Shown: one piece after another, positions 24,755 to 32,700 of the stretch
Numbering within the stretch: position 1 is the stretch's first letter
Layout of the letters: each line of letters starts with the position of its first letter
Assembly (NCBI RefSeq): GCF_001665785.1
Contig: NZ_LZSO01000006.1
Span: forward strand, 1-38,544
Source of the DNA: Mycolicibacterium peregrinum
GTDB taxonomy: Bacteria > Actinomycetota > Actinomycetes > Mycobacteriales > Mycobacteriaceae
DNA: 38,544 nucleotides
Direction: 5' to 3'
Position numbers and translations under genes: made by a program
Notes under the pieces: model-generated
The model's database searches: none
What the model was told of the DNA's origin: nothing
What the model saw: the letters and a program-made list of their open reading frames with translations, nothing else

Positions 24755-25756
24755 ATGACTGACATCAAGGATTCCGGCACCGACGCCGATATTGCCGGCA
24801 TGCCGACTCCTAACCCGCACGCCACGGCCGAGCAGGTCGAAGCCGCGATGCACGACAGCAAGCTCGCGCAGGTGCTCTACCACGACTGGGAAGCCGAAAC
24901 CTACGACGAGAAGTGGTCGATCTCCTACGACCAGCGGTGTATCGACTATGCCCGCGGCCGGTTCGACGCGATCGTGCCCGAGGCCGAGCAGCGTGAGCTG
25001 CCGTATGACCGGGCCCTCGAGCTGGGCTGCGGTACCGGGTTCTTCCTGCTCAACCTGGTCCAGTCGGGGGTGGCGCGGCGCGGTTCGGTCACCGACCTGT
25101 CCCCGGGCATGGTCAAGGTCGCGACCCGCAACGGTCAGTCACTCGGCCTGGACATCGACGGGCGCGTCGCCGACGCCGAGGGCATCCCGTACGAGGACAA
25201 CACCTTCGATCTGGTGGTCGGGCACGCCGTGTTGCACCACATCCCCGACGTCGAACTCTCGCTGCGCGAGGTGGTCCGGGTGCTCAAGCCCGGCGGCCGT
25301 TTCGTGTTCGCCGGTGAGCCCACCACGGTCGGCAACAAGTACGCGCGTGAGCTGTCGACCCTGACCTGGCACGCCACCACCAACCTGACCAAGCTGCCGT
25401 GGCTGAGCGAATGGCGGCGCCCCCAGGCCGAGCTGGACGAGTCCTCCCGCGCCGCGGCGCTGGAAGCCGTCGTCGACCTGCACACGTTCGACCCGGCCGA
25501 TCTGGAGCGGATGGCCTCCAACGCCGGCGCGGTCGAAGTTCGCACCGCCAGCGAGGAATTCACCGCGGCGATGCTCGGCTGGCCGGTACGCACCTTCGAA
25601 GCCGCGGTGCCGCCGGGGCGTCTGGGGTGGGGCTGGGCCAAGTTCGCGTTCAACAGCTGGACCACGCTGAGCTGGGTCGACTCCAACATCTGGCGTCGCG
25701 TGGTGCCCAAGGGCTGGTTCTACAACGTGATGGTCACGGGGGTCAAGCCCTCCTGA
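24755..25756 (+). CDS. SAM-dependent class I methyltransferase (Rv3038c-like)
   Basis: A 333-residue methyltransferase. Motif I, the SAM-binding loop, is ALELGCGTGFFLLN (87-100). It is followed by DLSPGMVKVA, the acidic-end strand GRVADAEGIPYEDNTFDLVVGHAVLHHIPD (motif II region) and the VVRVLKPGGRFVFAGEPT strand, all standard for the Methyltransf_11 group. The C-terminal ~120 residues are specific, with several Trp and an F-N-S-W-T-T-L-S-W stretch that may contact lipid or membrane. Length and place match M. tuberculosis Rv3038c. It lies near the MGLP genes, but whether it methylates that glycolipid is not known. The TGA stop overlaps the apparent CTG start of the next gene. Confidence 0.87.
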   Translation: MTDIKDSGTDADIAGMPTPNPHATAEQVEAAMHDSKLAQVLYHDWEAETYDEKWSISYDQRCIDYARGRFDAIVPEAEQRELPYDRALELGCGTGFFLLNLVQSGVARRGSVTDLSPGMVKVATRNGQSLGLDIDGRVADAEGIPYEDNTFDLVVGHAVLHHIPDVELSLREVVRVLKPGGRFVFAGEPTTVGNKYARELSTLTWHATTNLTKLPWLSEWRRPQAELDESSRAAALEAVVDLHTFDPADLERMASNAGAVEVRTASEEFTAAMLGWPVRTFEAAVPPGRLGWGWAKFAFNSWTTLSWVDSNIWRRVVPKGWFYNVMVTGVKPS

Positions 25757-26928
25757 GCGGTGGAGTAGCGTTCGACCTCGCACACGTCGCATATCTGCGC
25801 TCGGAGGCGGGGGAGCAGGCCCTGGGTGAGGTGGCCGATCGCCGCCTCACCGGAGCCAGCCTGGTCAATGACATCGCTGCCGTCCGAACACAATTCGGTG
25901 ACCGCGCCGGAATTCTGGTGGAGACCGTGCAGCTGAGGCGCCGTGCCGCGGCCAAGTTCACCGACCCGGACCGGTGGCTGTTCACCGACGAGGCACTGCA
26001 ACAGGCCACGGCCGCACCCGTGGCTGCCCACCGGGCCCGCCGGCTGGCCGGTGCCCGAGTGCACGACGCCACCTGTTCGATCGGCAGTGAGCTTGTGGCA
26101 CTGCGTGATTGCGCGGCGCAGCTGCTCGGAAGCGATCTCGATCCGGTGCGGTTGGCGATGGCCGCGCACAACGCCGAAGGCGTCGACCTCTGCCGGGCTG
26201 ACGCACTGACACCGGTAACCCGCGACACGGTGGTGATCATCGACCCGGCCCGCCGGTCCGGCGGACGGCGCCGTTTCGACCCGCGGGCCTACACCCCGGC
26301 GCTCGATGCGGTCCTGGACGTCTACGGCGGCCGGGACCTGGTGGTGAAGTGCGCTCCGGGAATCGATTTCGACGAGCTCACCAAGATGGGGTTCACCGGG
26401 GAGATCGAGGTGACCTCGGTGGGCGGCAGCGTGCGGGAGGCCTGCCTGTGGTCACCCGGGCTGACCGAACCCGGGGTGCGGAGGCGGGCCAGCATGCTCG
26501 AGACCGGTGAGGAGCTCACCGACGCCCAACCCGACGACTGTCCCGTCGCCGAGGCGGGCCGCTGGATCGTCGACCCCGACGGTGCGGTCGTGCGCGCGGG
26601 GCTGGTACGCCACTACGCGGCCCGGCACGGGCTGTGGCAGCTCGACCCCGACATCGCCTACCTGTCCGGTGATGAGTTGCCCGCCGGGGTACGAGGTTTC
26701 GAGGTCCTGGAACAGCTGCAATTCCAGGAACGCCGGCTCCGGTCGGCGCTGGCGGCGCGGTCGGTAGGAGCGCTGGAAATCCTGATCCGCGGCGTGGACG
26801 TCGACCCCGATGTGCTCCGGACCCGGATGCGGTTGCGCGGTACCGAGCACCTGGCGGTAGTGATCGCCCGGCTCGGCTCCGGAGCGGCCAGTCGGGCAAC
26901 GGCATTCATTTGTCGCCCGTCTCGATAA
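25753..26928 (+). CDS. THUMP-like SAM-methyltransferase family protein (Rv3037c-like), non-canonical start
   Basis: About 391 residues of a methyltransferase-fold protein. SAM-binding features are VHDATCSIGSE, GSDLDPVRLAMAAHN and an IIDPARRSGGRRRFDP motif in the place of the usual catalytic D/N-P-P-Y. A C-terminal THUMP-like part follows, with RHYAARHGLWQLDPDIAYLSGD. It corresponds to M. tuberculosis Rv3037c. The family N-terminus (FDLAHVAYLRSEAGEQALGEVA) is present, yet no ATG, GTG or TTG stands before it in frame. The nearest candidate is CTG at 25753, overlapping the previous stop as CTGA. The first standard start, GTG 25831, would delete conserved residues. Start position is therefore uncertain. 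Target unknown. Confidence 0.78.
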   Translation: MSGGVAFDLAHVAYLRSEAGEQALGEVADRRLTGASLVNDIAAVRTQFGDRAGILVETVQLRRRAAAKFTDPDRWLFTDEALQQATAAPVAAHRARRLAGARVHDATCSIGSELVALRDCAAQLLGSDLDPVRLAMAAHNAEGVDLCRADALTPVTRDTVVIIDPARRSGGRRRFDPRAYTPALDAVLDVYGGRDLVVKCAPGIDFDELTKMGFTGEIEVTSVGGSVREACLWSPGLTEPGVRRRASMLETGEELTDAQPDDCPVAEAGRWIVDPDGAVVRAGLVRHYAARHGLWQLDPDIAYLSGDELPAGVRGFEVLEQLQFQERRLRSALAARSVGALEILIRGVDVDPDVLRTRMRLRGTEHLAVVIARLGSGAASRATAFICRPSR

Positions 26929-26950
26929 CTGACACGTACCCTGAACGAAA

Positions 26951-26974
26951 CACGCCGGTGGATCCACCGGTGTG
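26951..26974. promoter_or_regulatory. 24-bp palindrome between the Rv3037c- and TB22.2-like genes
   Basis: CCGGTGGATCCACCGG (26955-26970) is a perfect 16-bp palindrome that extends to 26951-26974 with one G-T pair. It lies 23 bases after one stop codon and 28 bases before the next ATG. It could be a hairpin terminator with a GATC loop or a dimeric operator. The lack of a spacer favours protein binding slightly. Confidence 0.4.
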
Positions 26975-27002
26975 AGTTGATCGCCTGCGAGGACGACTGA
27001 CG

Positions 27003-27692
27003 ATGCGAATTTCCCATGTGACAGCGCTGCTGGCGGCCGGTGCGCTGCTCGGCTGGCTCGGCATGCCCGTGGTGGCTGCGCAGTCGGCCTGTGCCGACCT
27101 CGGCGGCACCGTCGACGGTAACCAGATCTGTCAGGTGCACACCGCCAACGCCACCTACACACTGGATTACACGTTCCCGGTCGACTATCCCGATCAACAG
27201 GCCGTCGCCGGTTACCTGATCCAGACCCGTGACGGCTTCGTCAACGTCTCGGGCATGCCCGGCTCACGCGATCAGCCCTACGTCCTGGACGCCAAGGGCA
27301 CCGCGTACAGCTCAGGGACCCCACCGCACACCCAGAGCCTGGTGTTCGAGGTCTATCAGAACGTCGGCGGCGCCCACCCGCAGACCTGGTACAAGACGTT
27401 CAACTACAACGTGGCCACCCGGGCGCCGATCACCTTCGACACCTTGTTCAAGCCGGGATCCAAGCCGCTGGACGTCATCTTCCCGATCGTGCAGCGCGAA
27501 CTGCAGAAGCAGTCCGGCGTCGAACAGGCCATCACACCGGCCGTCGGCCTGGATCCCGCGCACTATCAGAACTTCGCGATCACCGACGATTCGGTGATCT
27601 TCTTCTTCGGCCAGGGCGAACTCCTGCCCGAGGCCGCCGGCGCCAGCCAGGCCAACGTCCCGCGCTCAGCGGTGGCGGGGCTGCTGGCCTGA
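27003..27692 (+). CDS. Secreted MPT64/TB22.2-family protein (Rv3036c-like)
   Basis: A 229-residue exported protein. The signal peptide covers about residues 1-26 (hydrophobic core LLAAGALLGWLGMPVV, then A-A-Q-S). The mature protein shows the DUF3298/RsiV-like fold signatures of the MPT64 family: YTLDYTFPVDYPDQQAVAGYL, SLVFEVYQNVGGAHP, WYKTFNYNVATRAPITFDTLFKPG and the final FAITDDSVIFFFGQGELLPEAAG. Two Cys near the mature N-terminus (SACADLGG...NQICQV) probably pair. The M. tuberculosis counterpart TB22.2 (Rv3036c) is secreted or cell-wall associated and has been reported to have esterase activity. GAGGAC upstream is a plausible but distant ribosome-binding site. It converges on the lipoprotein gene with a seven-base gap. 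Confidence 0.88.
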   Translation: MRISHVTALLAAGALLGWLGMPVVAAQSACADLGGTVDGNQICQVHTANATYTLDYTFPVDYPDQQAVAGYLIQTRDGFVNVSGMPGSRDQPYVLDAKGTAYSSGTPPHTQSLVFEVYQNVGGAHPQTWYKTFNYNVATRAPITFDTLFKPGSKPLDVIFPIVQRELQKQSGVEQAITPAVGLDPAHYQNFAITDDSVIFFFGQGELLPEAAGASQANVPRSAVAGLLA

Positions 27693-27699
27693 GCGCCGA

Positions 27700-28983
27700 T
27701 CAGGCCGGCGCGAACCCGTACACCTGACCGTCACTGGTGGCGGTCACGATCCGGTGGTCGTGCCCGATCGAAACGCCGACCGGCCAGCCCGTGGCCTCGG
27801 GCACGGGATAACTGTTGAGGGTGTGGCCGTCGCCGGCGTCGAAGACCAACAGCGTCTGGCCGTGTCCGCCCTCCCGGGCCACCGTGTAACCCACCCCGTC
27901 CGCGCGGCTCGACGTGGTCAGCGGAACGACGTCGTCGCGTGTCCAGGCCACCTCGCCGTGATCGCCGGCGTCGCGCACCGCGGTCAGCTTGGCCTCCGGG
28001 CCGCCACCGGCCACGATCAGCCCGTCCGGTGACACCGACGGCGGGGTCTGGGCCAGATAGCTCAGCGGCACCGACCATTTGGGGGAGCCGTCGGCGGAGT
28101 TGAGCGCCCACAGTTTCTGGTCGCGGCCGTTGACGTACACCGTCGATCCGTCGGCCGACAGCACCGGGCTGGCCAGCGGCCCGCGGTCCACGGCGGTGCT
28201 CGTCCATTCCTGCGTCAGCAATGTCTGCTCGCCGGGGTGGTAGCGCAAACCCATCAGCACGGGCGCCTCGGCGCCGGGCTGCCACACACTGAGCACCACG
28301 AGGCCGGCTTCATGCGAGAACGCCGGTGCGGCGGCCACCGGGCAGCGGGACCGGGCCGGTTGGCAATCGCCGAGACCGCGCTGCGAATCGGTGGGGTCCA
28401 CACCGGAGACCAGGTCCAGCGGCGTGCCCTCGACCGTGCCGCGATGTCCGTTGAACACCAGCACCTGGCCCAGGTGGGTGACCACCAGCAGCTGGCCGTC
28501 ATCGAGAAGCCTGGGCGTGGTCGGCATGCCGATCACCGGCTGGCGCCAGCGGATCCACTGGGTCGGAGGGAAGGACAAGATGGTGCCGGGCTGGCCGACG
28601 TAGACGTTGTCGAACCCGTCGAACAGGGGACTGGACCAGCCACCGCCGAGGACGAGTCGCGTGCACCAGCGCTGGCGGGCGTTGTTGTCGGCCTCCCACA
28701 CCATCAACGAACAACCACCGGCGGTCTGCGCGTTCACGGCCAGGCGGCCATCCGAACTCAGCGCCACCTGGGCCGCCAGCTCACCCTTGACGGACCGGCT
28801 CCACTCCAGCCGGAGCGCTTCGGGACCACGAGATCGGATGAAGCTGCTGTTGGCGGCGTCTCCGTATTGCGCCGACCAACCCTGTGCGGCGTGTGCGTCC
28901 ACCCATGAATCGGTGTTCTCGCAACCGGCGAGCAGGCCCGTGAGCAGCACCGCGACCGCCAGTGCAAGGTATCGCCGGAACAC
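27700..28983 (-). CDS. PQQ-like beta-propeller lipoprotein (Rv3035-like)
   Basis: A 427-residue exported lipoprotein. The signal ends in lipobox LLAGC with Cys21. The mature part consists of beta-propeller blades of the PQQ/BamB type, with repeated strands such as VALSSDGRLAVN, SPLFDGFDNVYVGQPGTILSF, PRLLDDGQLLVVTHLGQVLVFNG, SPVLSADGSTVYVNGRDQKLWALNSADGSPKW and PSVSPDGLIVAGGGPEAKLTAV. Known relatives are scaffolds or binding proteins; the PQQ-cofactor residues of alcohol dehydrogenases are not evident. Start is GTG 28983 with AAAGGA six bases upstream. It diverges from the acyltransferase gene. Position matches M. tuberculosis Rv3035, within the locus that holds the MGLP genes. Precise role unknown. 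Confidence 0.85.
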   Translation of the reverse strand: MFRRYLALAVAVLLTGLLAGCENTDSWVDAHAAQGWSAQYGDAANSSFIRSRGPEALRLEWSRSVKGELAAQVALSSDGRLAVNAQTAGGCSLMVWEADNNARQRWCTRLVLGGGWSSPLFDGFDNVYVGQPGTILSFPPTQWIRWRQPVIGMPTTPRLLDDGQLLVVTHLGQVLVFNGHRGTVEGTPLDLVSGVDPTDSQRGLGDCQPARSRCPVAAAPAFSHEAGLVVLSVWQPGAEAPVLMGLRYHPGEQTLLTQEWTSTAVDRGPLASPVLSADGSTVYVNGRDQKLWALNSADGSPKWSVPLSYLAQTPPSVSPDGLIVAGGGPEAKLTAVRDAGDHGEVAWTRDDVVPLTTSSRADGVGYTVAREGGHGQTLLVFDAGDGHTLNSYPVPEATGWPVGVSIGHDHRIVTATSDGQVYGFAPA

Positions 28984-29091
28984 GATGTCCTTTCGTCGCC
29001 GAACACGCAGGGCGCTCGTAATTGTGACCCAGGTGAGGGTAACGCGACTGCGTAGCGGCGCAGGACCCGGAAGCCGTCGGAAGTGCTCAAG

Positions 29092-29097
29092 TAGGCT
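29092..29097 (+). promoter_or_regulatory. -10 element for probable leaderless acyltransferase transcript
   Basis: TAGGCT lies eight bases before the ATG at 29106 and no Shine-Dalgarno is present. Same layout as upstream of 24755 and 19732. Confidence 0.45.
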
Positions 29098-29105
29098 GTC
29101 CGGCC

Positions 29106-29849
29106 ATGACGACGATGTGGGGCGCCCCGATTCACAAACGCTGGCGGGGCTCCCGGCTACGTGATCCGCGCCAGGCCGATTTCCTGACGAAAGCGTCGCT
29201 GAAATGGGTCATCGACAACCGCGCGTACACGCCGTGGTACCTGGTGCGGTACTGGCGGCTGCTGAAGTTCAAGCTGGCCAACCCGCACATCATCACCCGC
29301 GGCATGGTGTTCCTCGGCAAGGGTGTGGAGATCCAGTGCACCCCGGAACTCGCGCAGATGGAGATCGGTCGCTGGGTCCACATCGGCGACAAGAACACGA
29401 TCCGCTGCCACGAAGGTTCGCTGCGTATCGGCGACAAGGTCGTGTTGGGCCGCGACAACGTGATCAACACCTACCTCGACATCGAGCTCGGCGACTCCGC
29501 GCTGATGGCCGACTGGTGCTACGTGTGCGACTTCGACCACAAGATGGACAACATCGACATGCCGATCAAGGACCAGGGCATCATCAAGGGCCCGGTGCGC
29601 ATCGGACCGGACACCTGGATCGCCGCAAAGGTCACCATCCTGCGCAACACCTCGGTGGGTCGCGGATGCGTGCTGGGTGCCCACGCCGTGGTCAAGGGTG
29701 AGATCCCGGATTACTCGATTGCCGTGGGTGCCCCGGCCAAGGTGGTCAAGAACCGCAAGCTGGACTGGGAGACGTCGGCCGCCGAGCGTGCCGAGCTCGC
29801 CGCCGCACTGGCCGACATCGAGCGTAAAAAGGCCGCCAACAGCAACTGA
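29106..29849 (+). CDS. Left-handed beta-helix (hexapeptide) acyltransferase (Rv3034c-like)
   Basis: A 247-residue cytoplasmic acyltransferase. After an N-terminal segment with WVIDNRAYTPWYLVRYWRLLKFKLANPHI, hexapeptide turns stack from about residue 75 to 210: MEIGRWVHIGDKNTIRCH, LRIGDKVVLGRDNVINTYLDIELGD, GPVRIGPDTWIAAKVTILRNTSVGRGCVLGAHAVVKGEI and YSIAVGAPAKVV. The last is the standard end of CysE/WcaF-type acetyltransferases. A charged helix closes the protein. M. tuberculosis Rv3034c holds the same place and has been considered for acylation of methylglucose lipopolysaccharide; that assignment is tentative. Its stop and the stop of the following opposite-strand gene are six bases apart. 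Confidence 0.88.
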   Translation: MTTMWGAPIHKRWRGSRLRDPRQADFLTKASLKWVIDNRAYTPWYLVRYWRLLKFKLANPHIITRGMVFLGKGVEIQCTPELAQMEIGRWVHIGDKNTIRCHEGSLRIGDKVVLGRDNVINTYLDIELGDSALMADWCYVCDFDHKMDNIDMPIKDQGIIKGPVRIGPDTWIAAKVTILRNTSVGRGCVLGAHAVVKGEIPDYSIAVGAPAKVVKNRKLDWETSAAERAELAAALADIERKKAANSN

Positions 29850-29855
29850 GGCGGC

Positions 29856-30461
29856 TCACGCCCCGTTGCACACCCCGGAATCGCGGATCGTGTTCCCGTA
29901 GACGTTCGCGGTCGCGATGTTGGCGTTGATGACCCCCGACGGCTGCTGCTTGGCGATCTTGTCGCTGATCTGGGTCAGCTGATACCAGAGGTGATAGATC
30001 GAGTCACCGTTGTACAGCGGTGAATACTGGCTCTGGTCCGGGTAATTCGTGATGTACAGGGTGTGGGCGCGGGGATCCAGGAAAGCTGCCGACTGGTCGA
30101 CGTTGGCCCTCACGGCGTCGCCGGCAGCCTGCACACCGGGCGCGGTCCAATAGTCGTGTTGCCCGCCCAGGAAATTCTGGAAACCCACGATCTGGGTCAT
30201 CAACGTGCCGTACTGGGCGTTGAACCACTGGCAGGACTCGCGCTGGGCGTCGATCTGCTCGGGCGTGACGCGCGTCTGCCACAGGTTGTACGGGAAGACG
30301 GTGTAGTTCGGCGCCCAGTCCGAGGGATGGGGCACAAACACGGGCAGGCTGGGCGCGGCGCCGGTGGGTTCGCTGGCTGCCGGTGCCGCCAGGCCGAGTG
30401 AGAATGCGGCGCCGACGAGTGCGGCGCAGAGCGTGCGTAGGTGTCTGCGGGTCTGGACCAC
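29856..30461 (-). CDS. Secreted protein of unknown function (positional counterpart of Rv3033)
   Basis: A 201-residue exported protein from GTG 30461. The signal peptide has an Arg-Arg n-region (VQTRRHLRTL) and a hydrophobic core ending in A-P-A-A-S near residue 30. The mature protein is rich in aromatic residues (NYTVFPYNLWQTRVTP, CQWFNAQYGTL, YHLWYQLTQI) and has two Cys, in ESCQW and SGVCNGA, which may pair. I recognise no enzymatic motif. A GTG at 30485 would add eight residues. The later one follows CACAAT by six bases, compatible with leaderless initiation, and gives a conventional signal peptide. It lies in the place of M. tuberculosis Rv3033. Confidence 0.75.
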   Translation of the reverse strand: MVQTRRHLRTLCAALVGAAFSLGLAAPAASEPTGAAPSLPVFVPHPSDWAPNYTVFPYNLWQTRVTPEQIDAQRESCQWFNAQYGTLMTQIVGFQNFLGGQHDYWTAPGVQAAGDAVRANVDQSAAFLDPRAHTLYITNYPDQSQYSPLYNGDSIYHLWYQLTQISDKIAKQQPSGVINANIATANVYGNTIRDSGVCNGA

Positions 30462-30524
30462 GTCTCGATTGTGCTTGGTGGACACCGCGACCGACAGCGG
30501 TTCGGTGATTCTCGAACGCGTGCG

Positions 30525-31283
30525 TCAACCCGTCCAGTCGATGTCGAATCGTTTGCTCAAGGCGACGCGGCCGGAACCGGTCACCGTGAGTGCGCGGTGG
30601 CGGGGTGTGCGACGCAGCCAGCCCGCGGCCAGGAAATGATCGAGAAGCGCACGGCCCAGCCCACCGGCGACATGGTGACGCTGCTCGGTCCAATCGACGC
30701 AGTAACGCACCAATGGCCTTGGGCCGGTGGGCAGTTCGACGCCCATCTGGCCCAACAGGTCACGGCCGCCGTCGGTGAGTTGGTAATCCACGTCGTGGCC
30801 GGGGCTGCTCAGCCGGTCGGTGCCGCCGGGATGAAACCACCCGTCCCCTCCGGTGAGCACCCCCCGGTCCAACAGACTGCCCATGAGCTGCACACCGAGC
30901 CGGCCGGCGATGTGGTCGTAGCAGGTGCGCGCCGAGCGGAGCCGCGCCGCGCGAGTGCCCTCCCGCAGTGAGGTGACCGGACGGGCCGGTGCCAGCCGGC
31001 CGAGTTGCTCGATGAGCGCGCCGACTTCGGGGCCGGCCAATCGGTAGTACCGATGCCGTCCCTGGGTGCGAACGGTCAGCAGGCCGGCGTCGGTCAACTT
31101 CGCGAGATGGCTGCTGGCCGTGGGACGGCTGATGCCGGCTTCCTCGGCCAGTACACCGGCCGGAAGGGCACGGCCGTCGTCGAGCGCGAGCAGCACCTTG
31201 CAACGGGCCGGGTCGGCCAGCAGGGCCGCCACTGCGGCGATGTCCACCTCGGTTGTCGCGGCCAGCTCGTGTGCCTCACGCAT
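30525..31283 (-). CDS. ArsR-type winged-helix transcriptional regulator
   Basis: A 252-residue regulator. The N-terminal ~90 residues are an ArsR/HTH_20 domain: VAALLADPARCKVLLALDDGRALPAGVLAEEAGISRPTASSHLAKLTDAGLLTVRTQGRHRYYRLAG. The recognition helix is ISRPTASSHLAKL (about 50-62). The C-terminal ~150 residues are longer than in metal-sensing ArsR proteins and lack an obvious Cys metal site; Cys residues occur only in RTCYDH and RYCVDW. A ligand-sensing role is more likely. Its ATG lies inside the end of the MFS gene (eight-base overlap, ATGCGTGA), so regulator and exporter are translated together. Probable autoregulation through the palindromes at 32659-32700. Confidence 0.87.
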   Translation of the reverse strand: MREAHELAATTEVDIAAVAALLADPARCKVLLALDDGRALPAGVLAEEAGISRPTASSHLAKLTDAGLLTVRTQGRHRYYRLAGPEVGALIEQLGRLAPARPVTSLREGTRAARLRSARTCYDHIAGRLGVQLMGSLLDRGVLTGGDGWFHPGGTDRLSSPGHDVDYQLTDGGRDLLGQMGVELPTGPRPLVRYCVDWTEQRHHVAGGLGRALLDHFLAAGWLRRTPRHRALTVTGSGRVALSKRFDIDWTG

Positions 31284-32658
31284 GGCAGGACTCCTTCCCG
31301 ATGGGGACTGTGGGCGCCGGTGTGTGCCGGGTCAGCCGTAGGGCCAGCACCGCACCCACCAACTGGCATAACGCACCGAGCAACAGCGCGGTGCGCACAC
31401 CCGCCGCGCCACCGACAACCGTCATGGCACTACCCAACACCGCGACACCGACAGTGATACCCAGCAGCCGGGACAGATTCACCACGCCTGCGGCCAGACC
31501 TGCCCGCCGCACGGGGATCGCGGCCATGGCCAGTGTCACCGCCGGGCCGGTGTTGAGGGCCAGCCCGGCACCGGCCAGCACGAAGGACAGTTCCAGCCAT
31601 CCGATCGCGGCGTGCGGCCCCGCCGCGGCGTACAGCAGTGAGCCGGCCGCCATCAACACCAGTCCGGCCGTCATTGGCGGACGTGGGCCGGTGCGGCGGG
31701 CCAGTGCGTTGACCGCGGGAATCAGCGCCAGGTAGACGATCGCCATCGGCAGGAACCACGCTGCGGTCTCCAACGCACTGAAGCCCCGGAGTTGTTGGAA
31801 CGCAAAGCTGTTCACCAGCAGCAGCCCGTAGATGCCGAACGTCATGGTGAAGGTGGCCAGCAGGGCACCCACCAGTCGCCGTCCGGTGAACAGGTCCAGC
31901 GGGAGCATCGGGTGCGGGTTACGCCGCTGGCCGGCCAGGAACCCGCCGACCGCGGTCACGGCGATCGCGCCGACCGCGACGGTCTGCGGCCAGCGCCAGT
32001 CATGTCCCTCGACCAGGACCAGAGTTGCCGACCCGAGCGCCAGCACGGCCAGGAACTGGCCCGACAGGTCGATGCGCGCGGCGTCCGGATCACGCGAATC
32101 GGGCAGATGCGTGACGCTGACGGCCAAGGCCAGAGCACAGACCGGCACGTTGACCCAGAAGATCCAGCGCCAACCCACGGTTTCGGCCAGCGCTCCGCCC
32201 AGCAGTGGGCCCAGAGCGGTGCTGCTCGCCGCGGCCATCGCCCACGCCGCAGTGGCGCGAGCCCGGTCGCGGGAGTCCGGAAACGCCGCGGCGGCGATGG
32301 CCAGGCCCTGCGGCAGCATCATGGCCGCACCGGCTCCCTGTGCCGCCCGTGCCACCAGGAGTGAGGTCAGTGACGGAGCCAGCGCGCAGCCCGCCGACGC
32401 TGTGGCGAAGGTGACCAGTCCGATGCGGAGCATCCGGCGCCGGCTGAACCGGTCACCGAGGGAGCCCGCGGTGAGCAGGAACGCCGCGAACGTCACGTTG
32501 TAGGCGTCGATGGTCCATTGCGCGCCGGTCACCCCGCCGCCCAGGTCGCCGCCGATCGCGGGCAGCGCCAGGTTGACCGCATTTGCGTCGACCAGGCCGA
32601 TGAACAGTCCGAGATACGCCGCGACCAGCGTGAGGACGGCAGATCGTTGTGGTGCCAT
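31276..32658 (-). CDS. MFS drug/solute exporter, DHA2 (EmrB/QacA) type
   Basis: A 460-residue inner-membrane transporter with many hydrophobic segments (12-14). Family motifs are D-A-N-A-V-N-L-A-L-P-A-I near the first helix (motif D1 region, DANAVNLALPAIGGDL), motif A GDRFSRRRMLRIGL (about 68-81), and motif C-like AMAAASSTALGPLLGGALAETVGWRWIFWVNVP, typical of proton-driven drug antiporters. ATG at 32658 sits six bases after TAGCGT on the minus strand with no Shine-Dalgarno, so it is likely leaderless. It is the first gene of a two-gene unit with the ArsR-type regulator. This unit is not part of the M. tuberculosis order that I recall and appears inserted beside the MGLP genes. Substrate unknown. 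Confidence 0.88.
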   Translation of the reverse strand: MAPQRSAVLTLVAAYLGLFIGLVDANAVNLALPAIGGDLGGGVTGAQWTIDAYNVTFAAFLLTAGSLGDRFSRRRMLRIGLVTFATASAGCALAPSLTSLLVARAAQGAGAAMMLPQGLAIAAAAFPDSRDRARATAAWAMAAASSTALGPLLGGALAETVGWRWIFWVNVPVCALALAVSVTHLPDSRDPDAARIDLSGQFLAVLALGSATLVLVEGHDWRWPQTVAVGAIAVTAVGGFLAGQRRNPHPMLPLDLFTGRRLVGALLATFTMTFGIYGLLLVNSFAFQQLRGFSALETAAWFLPMAIVYLALIPAVNALARRTGPRPPMTAGLVLMAAGSLLYAAAGPHAAIGWLELSFVLAGAGLALNTGPAVTLAMAAIPVRRAGLAAGVVNLSRLLGITVGVAVLGSAMTVVGGAAGVRTALLLGALCQLVGAVLALRLTRHTPAPTVPIGKESCHA

Positions 32659-32700
32659 ATCCGCACGCTAGGTGCGGATTGATTCGATGCCGGTCGAATC
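32659..32700 (-). promoter_or_regulatory. Promoter and two palindromic operators of the MFS-ArsR unit
   Basis: ATCCGCAC-GCTAG-GTGCGGAT (32659-32679) is a perfect palindrome with 8-bp arms, immediately before the MFS ATG, and it contains the -10 element TAGCGT (minus strand, 32670-32665). GATTCGA-TGCCGG-TCGAATC (32681-32700) is a second perfect palindrome with 7-bp arms that reaches into the stop codon of the upstream glycosyltransferase gene. The ArsR-type regulator encoded in the same unit is the obvious candidate ligand-controlled repressor. Binding is inferred. Confidence 0.6.

Noticed and set aside
25399..25752. Upstream 118-codon extension of the Rv3037c-like frame
   Set aside because: It lies wholly inside the methyltransferase gene in another frame and is Arg/Gly-rich. 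The real protein begins near 25753.
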